Below, piece by piece: positions 53,253 to 61,705 of a stretch of DNA of 64,000 nucleotides (positions are counted from its first letter, which is position 1; each line of letters begins with the position of its first letter). The translations under genes and the position numbers were made by a program. Location of the stretch: assembly GCA_028277885.1 (NCBI GenBank), contig JANQFK010000045.1, positions 25,096 to 89,095 on the forward strand, read 5' to 3'. The notes beneath the pieces are model-generated. The model was not told the origin of the DNA and searched no databases. It was given only the letters and a program-made list of their open reading frames with translations. Source of the DNA: Myxococcota bacterium. GTDB taxonomy: Bacteria; Myxococcota_A; UBA9160; UBA6930.

Positions 53253-54592
53253 GTCTCACTCGCCTGGCGTGGGCCAACCTGCGCGCCGCGCCACTGATCA
53301 CGGCCCTGAACGTCGGGCTCCTGGCGCTGGGAACCGCGACCATCGTCGTGCTGCTGCTGCTCTCGCACCAGATCGCCGAGACGCTGACGCGCGACGCCGA
53401 AGGGATCGACCTGGTGCTGGGGGCCAAGGGCAGCCCGGTCCAGCTCGTGCTCTCCACGGTGTACCACGCCGACATTCCCACGGGGAACATCCCCCTGGCC
53501 GAGGCCCGGCGTTGGACCGAGGACCAGCGCGTCGCCCAGGCCATCCCGCTCTCCCTGGGTGACAGCGCACGCGGGTTCCGCATCGTCGGTACCACGCCCG
53601 CCTATCCCGCCCTGTACGACGCCGGTCTCGCCGAGGGCCGGCTCTGGGACGAGAGCCTGGAAGCGGTCCTGGGTGCCGAGGTTGCGCTCGCCACCGGCTT
53701 GCGCCCCGGCGACGTGCTGACCGGATCGCACGGACTCAGCGGGATGGGCGATCGACACGCAGAGTCGCCCTACCGCGTCGTCGGGGTCCTGTCGTCGACG
53801 GGCGCCGTGGTGGACCGACTGATCCTGACCGGGCTCGAGAGCGTCTGGGACATCCACGCCGGCGAGCACCATCACGGTCACGAAGGGGACCCGGCCGCCG
53901 AAGGGGGATCGCCCGGCGAGCATCCCGATCACGAATCGGACGAGGAGCACGCCCACGAAGACGACGAGGAGCCCCACGAAGGCGAGGCCGAGCATGGCCA
54001 CCACGATGCCCCGAGCCTGGATCCGAGGACCGAGGCCGGCGACGACCGCGAGATCACTGCGATGCTCGTGCGCTACGCCTCCCCGATCGCCGCGGTCAGC
54101 ATGCCGCGCCAGGTCAACGCCCAGTCCAATCTTCAGGCCGCGGCTCCCGCGTTCGAGCTGGCGCGACTGCTTCGGATCGTCGGCCTGGGACTGGACGGAT
54201 TGCGGGCATTCGCGTTGATCCTGATCGCATCCGCTGGGTTCAGCGTGTTCGGCGCCATGTACGGCGCGCTGCAGGCGCGTCGCGGTGAGCTGGCGATGAT
54301 GCGTTGCCTCGGCGCTTCCCGCATGGAGATCATGGCCAGCCTGCTGATCGAGGGGCTGCTCCTGGGTCTCGCCGGCGCGGCCCTCGGTGTCCTGCTCGGC
54401 CACGTGACGGTCGAAGCGGTCGGCTCGGTGTTCACCGCGGGGCGTGGCGTGTCGCTCACGGGCGCCATCCTGCTCTCCGACGAGCTGCTGCTGGCCGCGG
54501 CACTCGTCCTCGTCGCGCTGATTGCGGCCGCCGTGCCGGCCTGGCAGGCGTATCGCACCGACGTCTCCCGCACGCTCGCGAGTCACGCATGA
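53249..54592 (+). CDS. FtsX/MacB-like ABC permease with His-rich periplasmic loop
   Basis: The 447-residue membrane protein has one N-terminal helix (about 20-42), a large periplasmic domain and three C-terminal helices, the FtsX/LolE layout. Residues 205-255 are an insert with 12 His and many Asp/Glu (for example HHHGH, EEHAHEDDEE, EHGHHD), as expected for zinc binding. Pseudomonas has a zinc-responsive ABC unit of similar composition (PA4063-PA4066, from memory). It overlaps the next gene by ATGA. Confidence 0.9.
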   Translation: MSLTRLAWANLRAAPLITALNVGLLALGTATIVVLLLLSHQIAETLTRDAEGIDLVLGAKGSPVQLVLSTVYHADIPTGNIPLAEARRWTEDQRVAQAIPLSLGDSARGFRIVGTTPAYPALYDAGLAEGRLWDESLEAVLGAEVALATGLRPGDVLTGSHGLSGMGDRHAESPYRVVGVLSSTGAVVDRLILTGLESVWDIHAGEHHHGHEGDPAAEGGSPGEHPDHESDEEHAHEDDEEPHEGEAEHGHHDAPSLDPRTEAGDDREITAMLVRYASPIAAVSMPRQVNAQSNLQAAAPAFELARLLRIVGLGLDGLRAFALILIASAGFSVFGAMYGALQARRGELAMMRCLGASRMEIMASLLIEGLLLGLAGAALGVLLGHVTVEAVGSVFTAGRGVSLTGAILLSDELLLAAALVLVALIAAAVPAWQAYRTDVSRTLASHA

Positions 54593-55542
54593 CCCGGCAG
54601 CTGCCTCGCTTCCGATCCCTGTGGGCGGTGCCCGTTCTCGTCGCTTCTCTCGTGGTCACGTCTTGTGGCGATGCGAGCGATCCTGCGCCGAGTCCGCGCG
54701 CCCGACCCGACGTGGATCGGGCAGCGAACCCGGAAGGGTCGTCATCGGCCGCACTCCGACCCGGGGAGGCGAGAGTCCCCGAAGCCGTCGACGTCGACGA
54801 TGCGGTCCCTCCCCTGCGCCTGTCCGTCGGCTCGAGATCGGGCTACGAGAACGCCGATGGCGAGTTCATCCTGGACGTCGTGGAAGGAGACTCCGTCTAC
54901 GCGACGCTGTTGATCCAGGACGCCGAGGGTCGCCCGGTGCGTGGCGTGCGCCCGACGATCACGCCGGAGCGTGACAGTCGCGTCATCCCCGTGGACGGGG
55001 GGGCCTCCGTCTCGGACGATTCGGGCTGGTATGCCTTCGCCCTGATGGGCGGCACCATGGGCGAGGAGCGGGTCGAGATCGTTGCCGGCGAGACCGTCGG
55101 ATCGGTGCTCTTGAACGTCATCAGCCTGCGCTCGAACGAGTACGGCTGGCTCGGGGACATCGAAGGCGCCCTGGACTGGGACCTGCTCTTCCAGGCCGAT
55201 GTCGAATGGGGCGAGGACCAGCTCACCGCGACCTTCCCGGAGGAAGTCATGGCGAAGAGCGGGCAGAGCGTGAAGCTGGCGGGATTCATGATGCCCTTGG
55301 AGGCGGCGCGCAAGCAGAGCCACTTCGTGCTCACCTCGAGCCCGCCTGGCTGCTACTTCCACCTGCCCGGAGGCCCGGCGGGCGCAGTCGAAGTGTTCGC
55401 AAAGGAGCCGCTCGAAGTGGGCTGGGATCCCGTGGTGTTGGAGGGCCGCTTCGAGGCGGTCCAGACCAGCGAGATCGGTGTGATCTACCGCCTGCACGAG
55501 GCACGTGCCCTCGATCCGGTGCCTCCCTCGCCCGGGGAGTGA
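54589..55542 (+). CDS. DUF3299-like lipoprotein
   Basis: The 317-residue protein has a signal peptide with lipobox VVTSC, so it is a lipoprotein. The C-terminal 130 residues match DUF3299 (VKLAGFMMPLE, then HFVLTSSPPGCYFH). The middle region (LRLSVGSRSGYENADGEF, TLLIQDAEGRPVRGV) looks like a beta-sandwich. DUF3299 proteins often accompany this ABC transporter type. It is the third gene of the operon and converges with pyrC. Confidence 0.82.
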   Translation: MTRQLPRFRSLWAVPVLVASLVVTSCGDASDPAPSPRARPDVDRAANPEGSSSAALRPGEARVPEAVDVDDAVPPLRLSVGSRSGYENADGEFILDVVEGDSVYATLLIQDAEGRPVRGVRPTITPERDSRVIPVDGGASVSDDSGWYAFALMGGTMGEERVEIVAGETVGSVLLNVISLRSNEYGWLGDIEGALDWDLLFQADVEWGEDQLTATFPEEVMAKSGQSVKLAGFMMPLEAARKQSHFVLTSSPPGCYFHLPGGPAGAVEVFAKEPLEVGWDPVVLEGRFEAVQTSEIGVIYRLHEARALDPVPPSPGE

Positions 55543-55616
55543 CGTTCGTTGCAGGTCGTGGCGCCGGCGGCCGAGCGATCCCCCTGGGCGCGACGGCTTG
55601 CTTCGACGTCCCGGCC

Positions 55617-56663
55617 TCAGTCGACGACGCGATAGCGGAGCATCTCCCCGCCCAGGAAGACACGGAGCGCCGACTCGCCGTCGCCCTCGAAGGCCGGCGG
55701 CGACCAGGGCTCCGCGATCAGGCGCACGCGACCCGTGTTGCGTGGCAATCCGTAGAAGTCGGCTCCGAAGTGGCTGGCGAAGCCCTCCAGTCGCTCGAGC
55801 GCTCCGACCGAGGCGAAGGCTTCGGCGTAGGCCTCGAGCGCGACCGGCGCGCTGTAGATCCCGGCACAGCCGCAGTCGGCCTCCTTCGCGGCCCGCGGAT
55901 GGGGCGCGCTGTCGGTGCCGAGGAAGAAGCTCGGATCACCGGAGGTCGCCGCCGCGAGTAGCGCGCGACGATCGCGTTCGCGCTTCAACACGGGCAGGCA
56001 ATAGTGGTGCGGCCGCAGGCCGCCCGCGAAGATCGCATTGCGGTTCAGGAGCAGGTGCTGGGGGGTGATGGTCGCCGCGACGCGCGCGGGCGAGTCGCGC
56101 ACGAACTCCGCCGCCTCCAGCGTCGTGATGTGCTCGAACACGACGCGCAGCGCGGGGTAGCGCTCGATGACCTTCGAGAGGGTCTCCTCGAGGTAGACCC
56201 GTTCGCGGTCGAACACGTCGCAGTCGGGGTCCGTCGTCTCTCCGTGAACCAGCAGGGGCAGGCCCGAGGAGGCGAGCGCCTCGAGCACGGCCCCCCGCTC
56301 CGTCAGGTCGGACACTCCCTCCGAAGAGTGGGTGGTCGCGCCTCGTGGATAGACCTTGACGCCTGCGACGTGCGGCGACTTCGCCGCGGCCGCGATCTCG
56401 GAGACCGGGGTCTCGTCCGTGAGGTAGAGCGTCATCAGCGGCTCGAAGCCCGCGCCGGCGGGGCAGGCGGCCAGGATCCGCTCGCGGTAGGCCAGCGCGC
56501 GCTCGACCGTCGTGACCGCGGGCACGAGGTTCGGCATCACGATCGCGCGTCCGAAGCGCCGCGCGGTCGCCGGGACCACCCGTTCGAGCAGGGCACCATC
56601 CCGCAGGTGCAGATGCCAGTCGTCGGGCCGCGTGATCTCGATCGTGGAGGGGGCGTGGGACAT
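55617..56663 (-). CDS. pyrC: Dihydroorotase PyrC (class II-type)
   Basis: The 348-residue enzyme has the metal motif DWHLHLRDG, the carboxylated Lys103 in GVKVYPRG, His residues in LLVHGE and FEHITT, and the catalytic Asp in GTDSAPH. It converts carbamoyl aspartate to dihydroorotate in pyrimidine synthesis and normally binds two Zn2+. Extra pyrC copies occur in Zur regulons of other bacteria, so this may be a zinc-sparing paralogue. That cannot be tested without the rest of the genome. Confidence 0.93.
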   Translation of the reverse strand: MSHAPSTIEITRPDDWHLHLRDGALLERVVPATARRFGRAIVMPNLVPAVTTVERALAYRERILAACPAGAGFEPLMTLYLTDETPVSEIAAAAKSPHVAGVKVYPRGATTHSSEGVSDLTERGAVLEALASSGLPLLVHGETTDPDCDVFDRERVYLEETLSKVIERYPALRVVFEHITTLEAAEFVRDSPARVAATITPQHLLLNRNAIFAGGLRPHHYCLPVLKRERDRRALLAAATSGDPSFFLGTDSAPHPRAAKEADCGCAGIYSAPVALEAYAEAFASVGALERLEGFASHFGADFYGLPRNTGRVRLIAEPWSPPAFEGDGESALRVFLGGEMLRYRVVD

Positions 56664-56789
56664 GGAGGCGGGTCAATGTAGCGGCGGGCGCCGTCGATGG
56701 GTCCGCGCTCACGCGCCGTTGGGGTGGACGCAGCTCGAGACGGGGGTGCCGGCGAGCATCCCGGGCCGGGTGAGGTCGACGGGCCGCTT

Positions 56790-57542
56790 TCAGGTGCTCG
56801 GAGCTTCGCTCGACCGGGGCTCGTCGAGCTGGCGAAGCCAGCGGGTGGCGACGGCATCGGCCTTCTCCGCGAGGCCCGGCCCGAGGCGCTCGGCCTCGGC
56901 GCGGAGCCGGGGCACGTCCACCTCGGCGGCGGCCAGCTCGACGGCGTGGCCCACGAGCCAGTGCTCGAGGTTGCGGCCCGTCGCCTCCGGGTGGAACTGG
57001 AATCCGATCACGTGGCGGCCGAGCTCGAAGGCCTGGTTCTCGCAGACTTCCGTCGCAGCCAGCCGCGCGGCACCCGCCGGCAGCTCGAAGGCATCGCCGT
57101 GCCAGTGCAGCGTCACCGGATCGCTGGCGAAGGGAGACAGGCAGGAGCCCTCGCCCTCCCGCGTCGGCTGGACCGGCGCGAAGCCGATCTCCCGGGCCGA
57201 GGCGGGCTCCACGCGTGCGCCCAGCGCCCGCGCGATGAGCTGCGCGCCGAGACAGATCCCCAGGGTCGGAAGCTCCTGGGCGAGGCGGTGCGCGATCACG
57301 CCGAGCTCCCGGCTCAGGAAGGGGTACTTCGCGTCGTCGTTCGCTCCGATCGGGCCTCCGAGCACCACCAGGAGATCCGCGGCCCGCAGCTCGGCCTCGG
57401 GCAGCCCGCCCGCCGCATCCGCGACCCGCACGCGGTAGCCCGCCCGTGTGAGCGCGGGCTCGAGGCCGTCGAGCCCTTCGAAGGCCACGTGCCGGATCGC
57501 CCAGGCGGTGCGGGCGGCTCTCGGACGGTCGCTAGCGGACAA
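56790..57542 (-). CDS. Class I glutamine amidotransferase-like protein
   Basis: The 250-residue protein has the GATase triad: Cys in LGICLGAQ, and His and Glu in GFQFHPEA. HWHGDAFELP is typical of the GMP-synthase-like family. No synthetase domain is fused. The start is uncertain. No ATG precedes the conserved IRHVAFEGL; TTG at 57542 has GGGAG upstream and is preferred, with GTG at 57488 as alternative. Its first codons overlap the tail of an apparent SOD remnant. Confidence 0.82.
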   Translation of the reverse strand: MSASDRPRAARTAWAIRHVAFEGLDGLEPALTRAGYRVRVADAAGGLPEAELRAADLLVVLGGPIGANDDAKYPFLSRELGVIAHRLAQELPTLGICLGAQLIARALGARVEPASAREIGFAPVQPTREGEGSCLSPFASDPVTLHWHGDAFELPAGAARLAATEVCENQAFELGRHVIGFQFHPEATGRNLEHWLVGHAVELAAAEVDVPRLRAEAERLGPGLAEKADAVATRWLRQLDEPRSSEAPST

Positions 57543-57675
57543 ACCCGATGACTCCCTGGGAGATCCGCGCGCCGGCAGAGCCCGTCGGCTGGGGGCCGTC
57601 GTCCTCCATGGCGTGGATGATGACGCCTCGACCGAGGATCGGGCTCTTCGCACCTCCTTCGGGGAGGGTCGGGCC
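57532..57675 (-). pseudogene. Cu/Zn superoxide dismutase C-terminal remnant
   Basis: Reading leftward to a TAG at 57532-57534, the frame encodes a segment ending GRGVIIHAMEDDG, TGSAGARISQGVIG. This is the usual C-terminal pattern of Cu/Zn SOD (IHA, GNAGARxACGVI), with the conserved Cys replaced by Gln. No start, signal peptide or upstream SOD domain is visible. It appears to be a decayed fragment. Confidence 0.55.
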
Positions 57676-57734
57676 GGCCCCTGGGGGGCGGTCGCAAGGA
57701 GGCCTGGGAGGCCCGTCGATCCCGCTCCCGCTTC

Positions 57735-57777
57735 TTGTAGGGCGCGATCGCCTGTTGTATATGAACTGAAGTTCATG
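57735..57777 (+). promoter_or_regulatory. TetR promoter and operator overlapping the start codon
   Basis: TTGTAG (57735-57740) and TATATG (57758-57763) are spaced 17 bp. ATGAACT-GA-AGTTCAT (57761-57776) is a perfect 7-bp inverted repeat that covers the -10 end, the expected transcription start and the first two bases of the TetR ATG (57775). The transcript would have almost no 5' leader. Autorepression by TetR is the simple reading. Confidence 0.65.
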
Positions 57778-58386
57778 TCAGAAATCTCCGCCCCCACCGA
57801 GGGCCCGCTCAACGGGCACACCACCCGCCGGCTCGAGACGCGGCGCAGGCTCCTCCAGGCCGGCACCGAGCTGTTCGCCGAGGGCGGAGTGCGCGCGGTC
57901 ACCAGCAGCGCGATCGCGCGCCGGGCCGGGGTGGCGACCGGGACCTTCTACCTCCACTTCCCCGACAAGCACGCCCTGTTCCAGGAGCTGGTCGACGCGG
58001 CCCTGGAGGAGATGCGCCCGCAGACCGATGCCGACCGCACCGGTCCCTCCGGCGAGGCGTCGATGCGCCGCGACCTCGAGCGGATGCTGGAGGTGGCGGA
58101 GCGCCGCCGGAACCTGATCCGCGCGGTCTTCGACCGCGGCGAGGGCTCGGGCCTGGCCGAGCGGATCCAGGACCGGATCGCGAGCGCGTTCGAGCAGCGC
58201 TATGCGCGCGTGTTCCCCGAGCGCGGCATCGCGCTCCACCCGGGTGCGGCCGCCCAGGCGCGCGCGGCCCTGATGGTGCGCGTCATCGCGTGGTGGGCGG
58301 AGGAGCCCGCGCGCGCGAAGCGCGACGAGATCGTCGACGTCCTGATGGAGCTCGCCCCGGGGCGGGCTCGGGAGAATGCCCAGTGA
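57775..58386 (+). CDS. TetR/AcrR family transcriptional regulator
   Basis: The 203-residue protein has an N-terminal TetR helix-turn-helix (ETRRRLLQAGTELFAEGG, then SAIARRAGVATGTFYLHFPDK) and a helical ligand domain. Its stop overlaps the P450 start as GTGA, so regulator and P450 are cotranscribed. It probably senses the P450 substrate or a product and represses the operon through the palindrome over its own start. Confidence 0.93.
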   Translation: MSEISAPTEGPLNGHTTRRLETRRRLLQAGTELFAEGGVRAVTSSAIARRAGVATGTFYLHFPDKHALFQELVDAALEEMRPQTDADRTGPSGEASMRRDLERMLEVAERRRNLIRAVFDRGEGSGLAERIQDRIASAFEQRYARVFPERGIALHPGAAAQARAALMVRVIAWWAEEPARAKRDEIVDVLMELAPGRARENAQ

Positions 58387-59708
58387 GCGAGACCGCGACC
58401 GTGCCGACCCAGCCCCTCCCGTCCGGGTTCCGGACCCCCGAGCAGGAGCAGGCGACGAGGGGCCGGGGCGTCCCCCATGCCCACGAGCTCGCGCTCGAGG
58501 ACATCAATCCCCTGAACGCCCACCTGTTCCGCGAGAACCGCTGGCACGGCCACTTCGAGCGCCTGCGCCGCGAAGACCCCGTGCACCTGAACGAGATCGA
58601 GACCGCCGGCCGCTACTGGTCCGTCACGAAGTACCACGACATCAAGACCGTGAGCTCCGATTGGCAGACCTTCTCGTCCGCCCACGGGATCACGCTGGGC
58701 TTCCGCGTCGGCACCGAGCCGGACTTCTTCCGGCTGGGAGCGCGCCCCCCCTTCATCTCCCAGGATCCCCCGATCCAGACCGAGCAGCGCAAGACCGTGC
58801 GGCCCGCGGTCGCGCCCCGGAGCCTCGCCAAGCTGGAGCCGCTGATCCGGGAGCGCACCTGCGAGGTGCTCGATTCCCTTCCCGAGGGCGAGACCTTCGA
58901 CTGGGTGGACACGGTGTCGATCGAGCTCACCACCCTGATGCTGGCGACGCTCTTCGACTTCCCCCTCGAGGACCGACGCAAGCTCACGCGCTGGTCCGAC
59001 GTCGTCTTCGCCATCCCCGAGCCCGGCGGCGTGGTCGAGTCCGGGGACCAGAAGCGCGCGGAGCTGTTCGAGTGCCTGCGGTACTTCCAGGGGCTCTGGG
59101 AGGAGCGCCGGAAGCGGCCGGGCGAGGACCTGATCTCGATGCTCGCCCACGGCGAGGCCACCCGGGACCTGTCCGCCGCCGAGCACCTGGGCAACGTGCT
59201 GCTGCTCATCGTCGGCGGAAACGACACGACCCGCAACACGATGTCCGGCAGCGTCTACTCGCTCACCCACCAGTTCCCCGAGCAGTTCGGCAAGCTGGTG
59301 GCCGACCCGGGCCTCATGAAGAACATGGTGTCCGAGGTGATCCGCTGGCAGACGCCGCTCTCCTACATGCGCAGGACGGCCACCCGCGACTGCGAGCTCG
59401 GCGGCAAGGAGATCCGGAAGCACGACCAGCTGCTGATGTGGTACGTGTCGGCCAACCGGGACGAGGACGTGTTCGAGAATGGCGACGTCCTCGACATCGA
59501 GCGGCCCAACGCCTCGCGGCACCTGTCCTTCGGCTACGGGACCCACTTCTGCATGGGCAGCCGCCTCGCCGAGCTGCAGCTCCGCGTGCTGTGGGAGGAG
59601 ATCCTCCGGCGCTTCGAGCGGATCGAGGTCCAGGAGGAGCCGAGCCGCACCTTCTCGTCCTTCGTGCGGGGCTACACCCGGCTCCCGGTGACGATCCAGC
59701 GCCGGTGA
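58383..59708 (+). CDS. Cytochrome P450
   Basis: The 441-residue P450 has VGGNDTTRN in the I-helix, EVIRWQTP in the K-helix region and FGYGTHFCMG with Cys390 as haem ligand. It is closely related to the interrupted P450 at 34933-36213 (shared segments ETFDWVD, SIELTT, ATLFDFP, RRTATRD, MWYVSANRDE). The GTG start overlaps the TetR stop. Relatives include sterol/linalool-type and other soil P450s; the substrate is unknown. Confidence 0.94.
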   Translation: MSETATVPTQPLPSGFRTPEQEQATRGRGVPHAHELALEDINPLNAHLFRENRWHGHFERLRREDPVHLNEIETAGRYWSVTKYHDIKTVSSDWQTFSSAHGITLGFRVGTEPDFFRLGARPPFISQDPPIQTEQRKTVRPAVAPRSLAKLEPLIRERTCEVLDSLPEGETFDWVDTVSIELTTLMLATLFDFPLEDRRKLTRWSDVVFAIPEPGGVVESGDQKRAELFECLRYFQGLWEERRKRPGEDLISMLAHGEATRDLSAAEHLGNVLLLIVGGNDTTRNTMSGSVYSLTHQFPEQFGKLVADPGLMKNMVSEVIRWQTPLSYMRRTATRDCELGGKEIRKHDQLLMWYVSANRDEDVFENGDVLDIERPNASRHLSFGYGTHFCMGSRLAELQLRVLWEEILRRFERIEVQEEPSRTFSSFVRGYTRLPVTIQRR

Positions 59709-59775
59709 CGCGGGCGGCCCGCCGCGCCCGGGGTGGCCCGTCGCTACCCTCCCGCGTGGGGGCGGAGGCGAGGCG

Positions 59776-60495
59776 ATGAAGCTCTGGAGATTCCTGGCGC
59801 CCCACATGCTCGGGTTCACGGCCCGGACGGTGTCCCAGGCGGTCGTGGACAAGCTCCGCGGCGCGCCCAGTCGGCCCGTCCAGGTCGCCGACTACGTCGC
59901 CCGCCACGCGAGCCCGGGAGATCCCCAGGACGTGCTGCGGACGATCGACCGCTTCGCGCGCACGGAGCGCTGGCTGATGAACGTCGGCCCCGACAAGGGG
60001 CCGCTCATCCAGGAGCTGGCGAAGCGACTGCCGGAAGCCGCGCGGGTCCTCGAGATCGGGGCCTACTGCGGCTACTCGTCGATCATGCTGGCGAGCACGC
60101 TCGGGCCGGGGGCCCACGTCACGTCCATCGAGATCGACGAGGACGCGGTCCGGAGCTCGCGCGCCAACGTCGAGGTGGCCGGTCTGTCCGATCGGGTCGA
60201 CTTCGTCCACGGCCCCTCCACGGAGATGATCGAGACGCTGGAGGGCCGCTTCGACCTGGTGTTCCTCGACCACTGGAAGGACCTCTACAAGCAGGACCTC
60301 CAGCGCATCGAGCAGCGCGGCCTGATCGGTCCCGGCAGCATCGTGGTCGCCGACAACGTGGGCGACCTCTTCGATCCAAGGGAGTACCTGGACTACGTGC
60401 GGAGCTGCGGCCACTACGATTCGGAGCACCGCGAGGCGACGATCGAGTACACCGACCTCCCGGACGCCGTCGAGATCTCGGTCTACCGCGGCTAG
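59776..60495 (+). CDS. SAM-dependent O-methyltransferase (COMT-like)
   Basis: A 239-residue class I methyltransferase. RVLEIGAYCGYSS is the SAM-binding motif I, VTSIEIDEDA motif II and FDLVFLDHWKD the metal/catechol region. The N-terminal part resembles catechol O-methyltransferase (NVGPDKGPLI). It probably methylates a catechol or similar phenol. It follows the P450 by 67 nt. Its TAG shares CTAG with the convergent amidohydrolase stop. Confidence 0.92.
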   Translation: MKLWRFLAPHMLGFTARTVSQAVVDKLRGAPSRPVQVADYVARHASPGDPQDVLRTIDRFARTERWLMNVGPDKGPLIQELAKRLPEAARVLEIGAYCGYSSIMLASTLGPGAHVTSIEIDEDAVRSSRANVEVAGLSDRVDFVHGPSTEMIETLEGRFDLVFLDHWKDLYKQDLQRIEQRGLIGPGSIVVADNVGDLFDPREYLDYVRSCGHYDSEHREATIEYTDLPDAVEISVYRG

Positions 60496-61682
60496 GCCGG
60501 GCGGCGCTCGTTCAGCGCCGCGGTGTTCTCGTAGAGGATCTTCGCCTGGTCGGCGAGCGAGACGCCGTCGAGCTCGTCCTCGTCCAGGATGTCCCGCGGC
60601 CGCTCCATGCCCTCCATGTGGGGCCAGTCCGAGCCGTAGATGACCCGGTCGGCCCCCATGTGCTCGACCACGTCCGTGATCTTGTCCTCCCAGAACGGGT
60701 TGATCCACACGTTGCGGCGGAAGAGCTCGGCGGGGTCCTCCTTGTAGTACCAGGGCATCCGCTGCTTCGACTGGTCGAGCTTCACGAACAGGTCGCGGAG
60801 GAAGCCGGAGCCGTTCTCGACGGACGCGATGCGCAGGTTCGGAAAGCGCTCGAACATCTTGTCGTAGGCGAACGTCAGCAGGAAGTCGTTGATGGCGCGC
60901 TCCGGGATCAGCCCGGCCACACTCGGCTTGAGCCCACCGCCCAGGGCATCGATGGCCGAGCTGCCGCCGTAGCCGTTCGCCGTGTAGCCGGTGCTGCCCA
61001 CGTGGGCCACCACGGTGATGCCCGCCTCGTTGACCCGGGACCAGAAGGGGTCGAAGCGCTCGTGGGTGTGCGGGCGCCAGCCGTCGCGGGTCACCACCGG
61101 CGAGGGGCGCATCACGATCAGCCGGGCGTCACGCTCGAGGGCCCACTCGAGCTCGCGGCACGCCCAGTCGACGTCGGCCAGCGTCAGGTAGGGCGCGCTG
61201 AAGAGCCTGCCCTCGTAGGTGAGCCCCCAGTCGTCCTCGAGCCAGCGGTTGAACCCCTCGGTGAGCACGCACAGGGCCTCGACGTCGTGGGACAGGGCCT
61301 GCTCGTAGAGGACGCCGGCCGTGGGGAAGAGCCAGGCGCCGGCGAGGCCCTGCTCCTCGACCCGGGCGACGCGGGCGTCGCGGTCCATGTACTCGGGCGG
61401 CATCGGCTCGAGCTTCGAGCGGATCAGCTCGACGAAGGTCTTGCCCTCCGGGTTGCCGCGGTAGTACTCGCGCAGCACGCCGGGCTTCGAGATCGGGTTG
61501 AAGGTGGGGTTGCCGACGGCGTGGTTGAGCCTGCCCGCCACCAGGTGGCGGCGCTTGCCGTCCATCTCGACCCACTGCACGCAGCGCTTCTGCATGCGCC
61601 GGGGCACGTAGCGCATGAAGGCGTCTTCCGCCTCGTAGTAGTGGTTGTCGCAGTCGAAGAGGAGGCCGTCGTACCGCTCCAT
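60492..61682 (-). CDS. Amidohydrolase 2 family protein (metal-dependent decarboxylase/hydrolase fold)
   Basis: The 396-residue protein has a TIM-barrel start FDCDNHYYE in place of the usual DxHxH, so the first metal motif is altered. GITVVAHVGS provides a His, and YGSDWPHMEG provides the catalytic Asp. Family members decarboxylate or hydrolyse aromatic compounds. It is the last gene of the GntR-led leftward operon, 23 nt after the crotonase. Confidence 0.88.
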   Translation of the reverse strand: MERYDGLLFDCDNHYYEAEDAFMRYVPRRMQKRCVQWVEMDGKRRHLVAGRLNHAVGNPTFNPISKPGVLREYYRGNPEGKTFVELIRSKLEPMPPEYMDRDARVARVEEQGLAGAWLFPTAGVLYEQALSHDVEALCVLTEGFNRWLEDDWGLTYEGRLFSAPYLTLADVDWACRELEWALERDARLIVMRPSPVVTRDGWRPHTHERFDPFWSRVNEAGITVVAHVGSTGYTANGYGGSSAIDALGGGLKPSVAGLIPERAINDFLLTFAYDKMFERFPNLRIASVENGSGFLRDLFVKLDQSKQRMPWYYKEDPAELFRRNVWINPFWEDKITDVVEHMGADRVIYGSDWPHMEGMERPRDILDEDELDGVSLADQAKILYENTAALNERRPA

Positions 61683-61705
61683 GGGAGGCTCCTTCGTGCG
61701 CGGAC

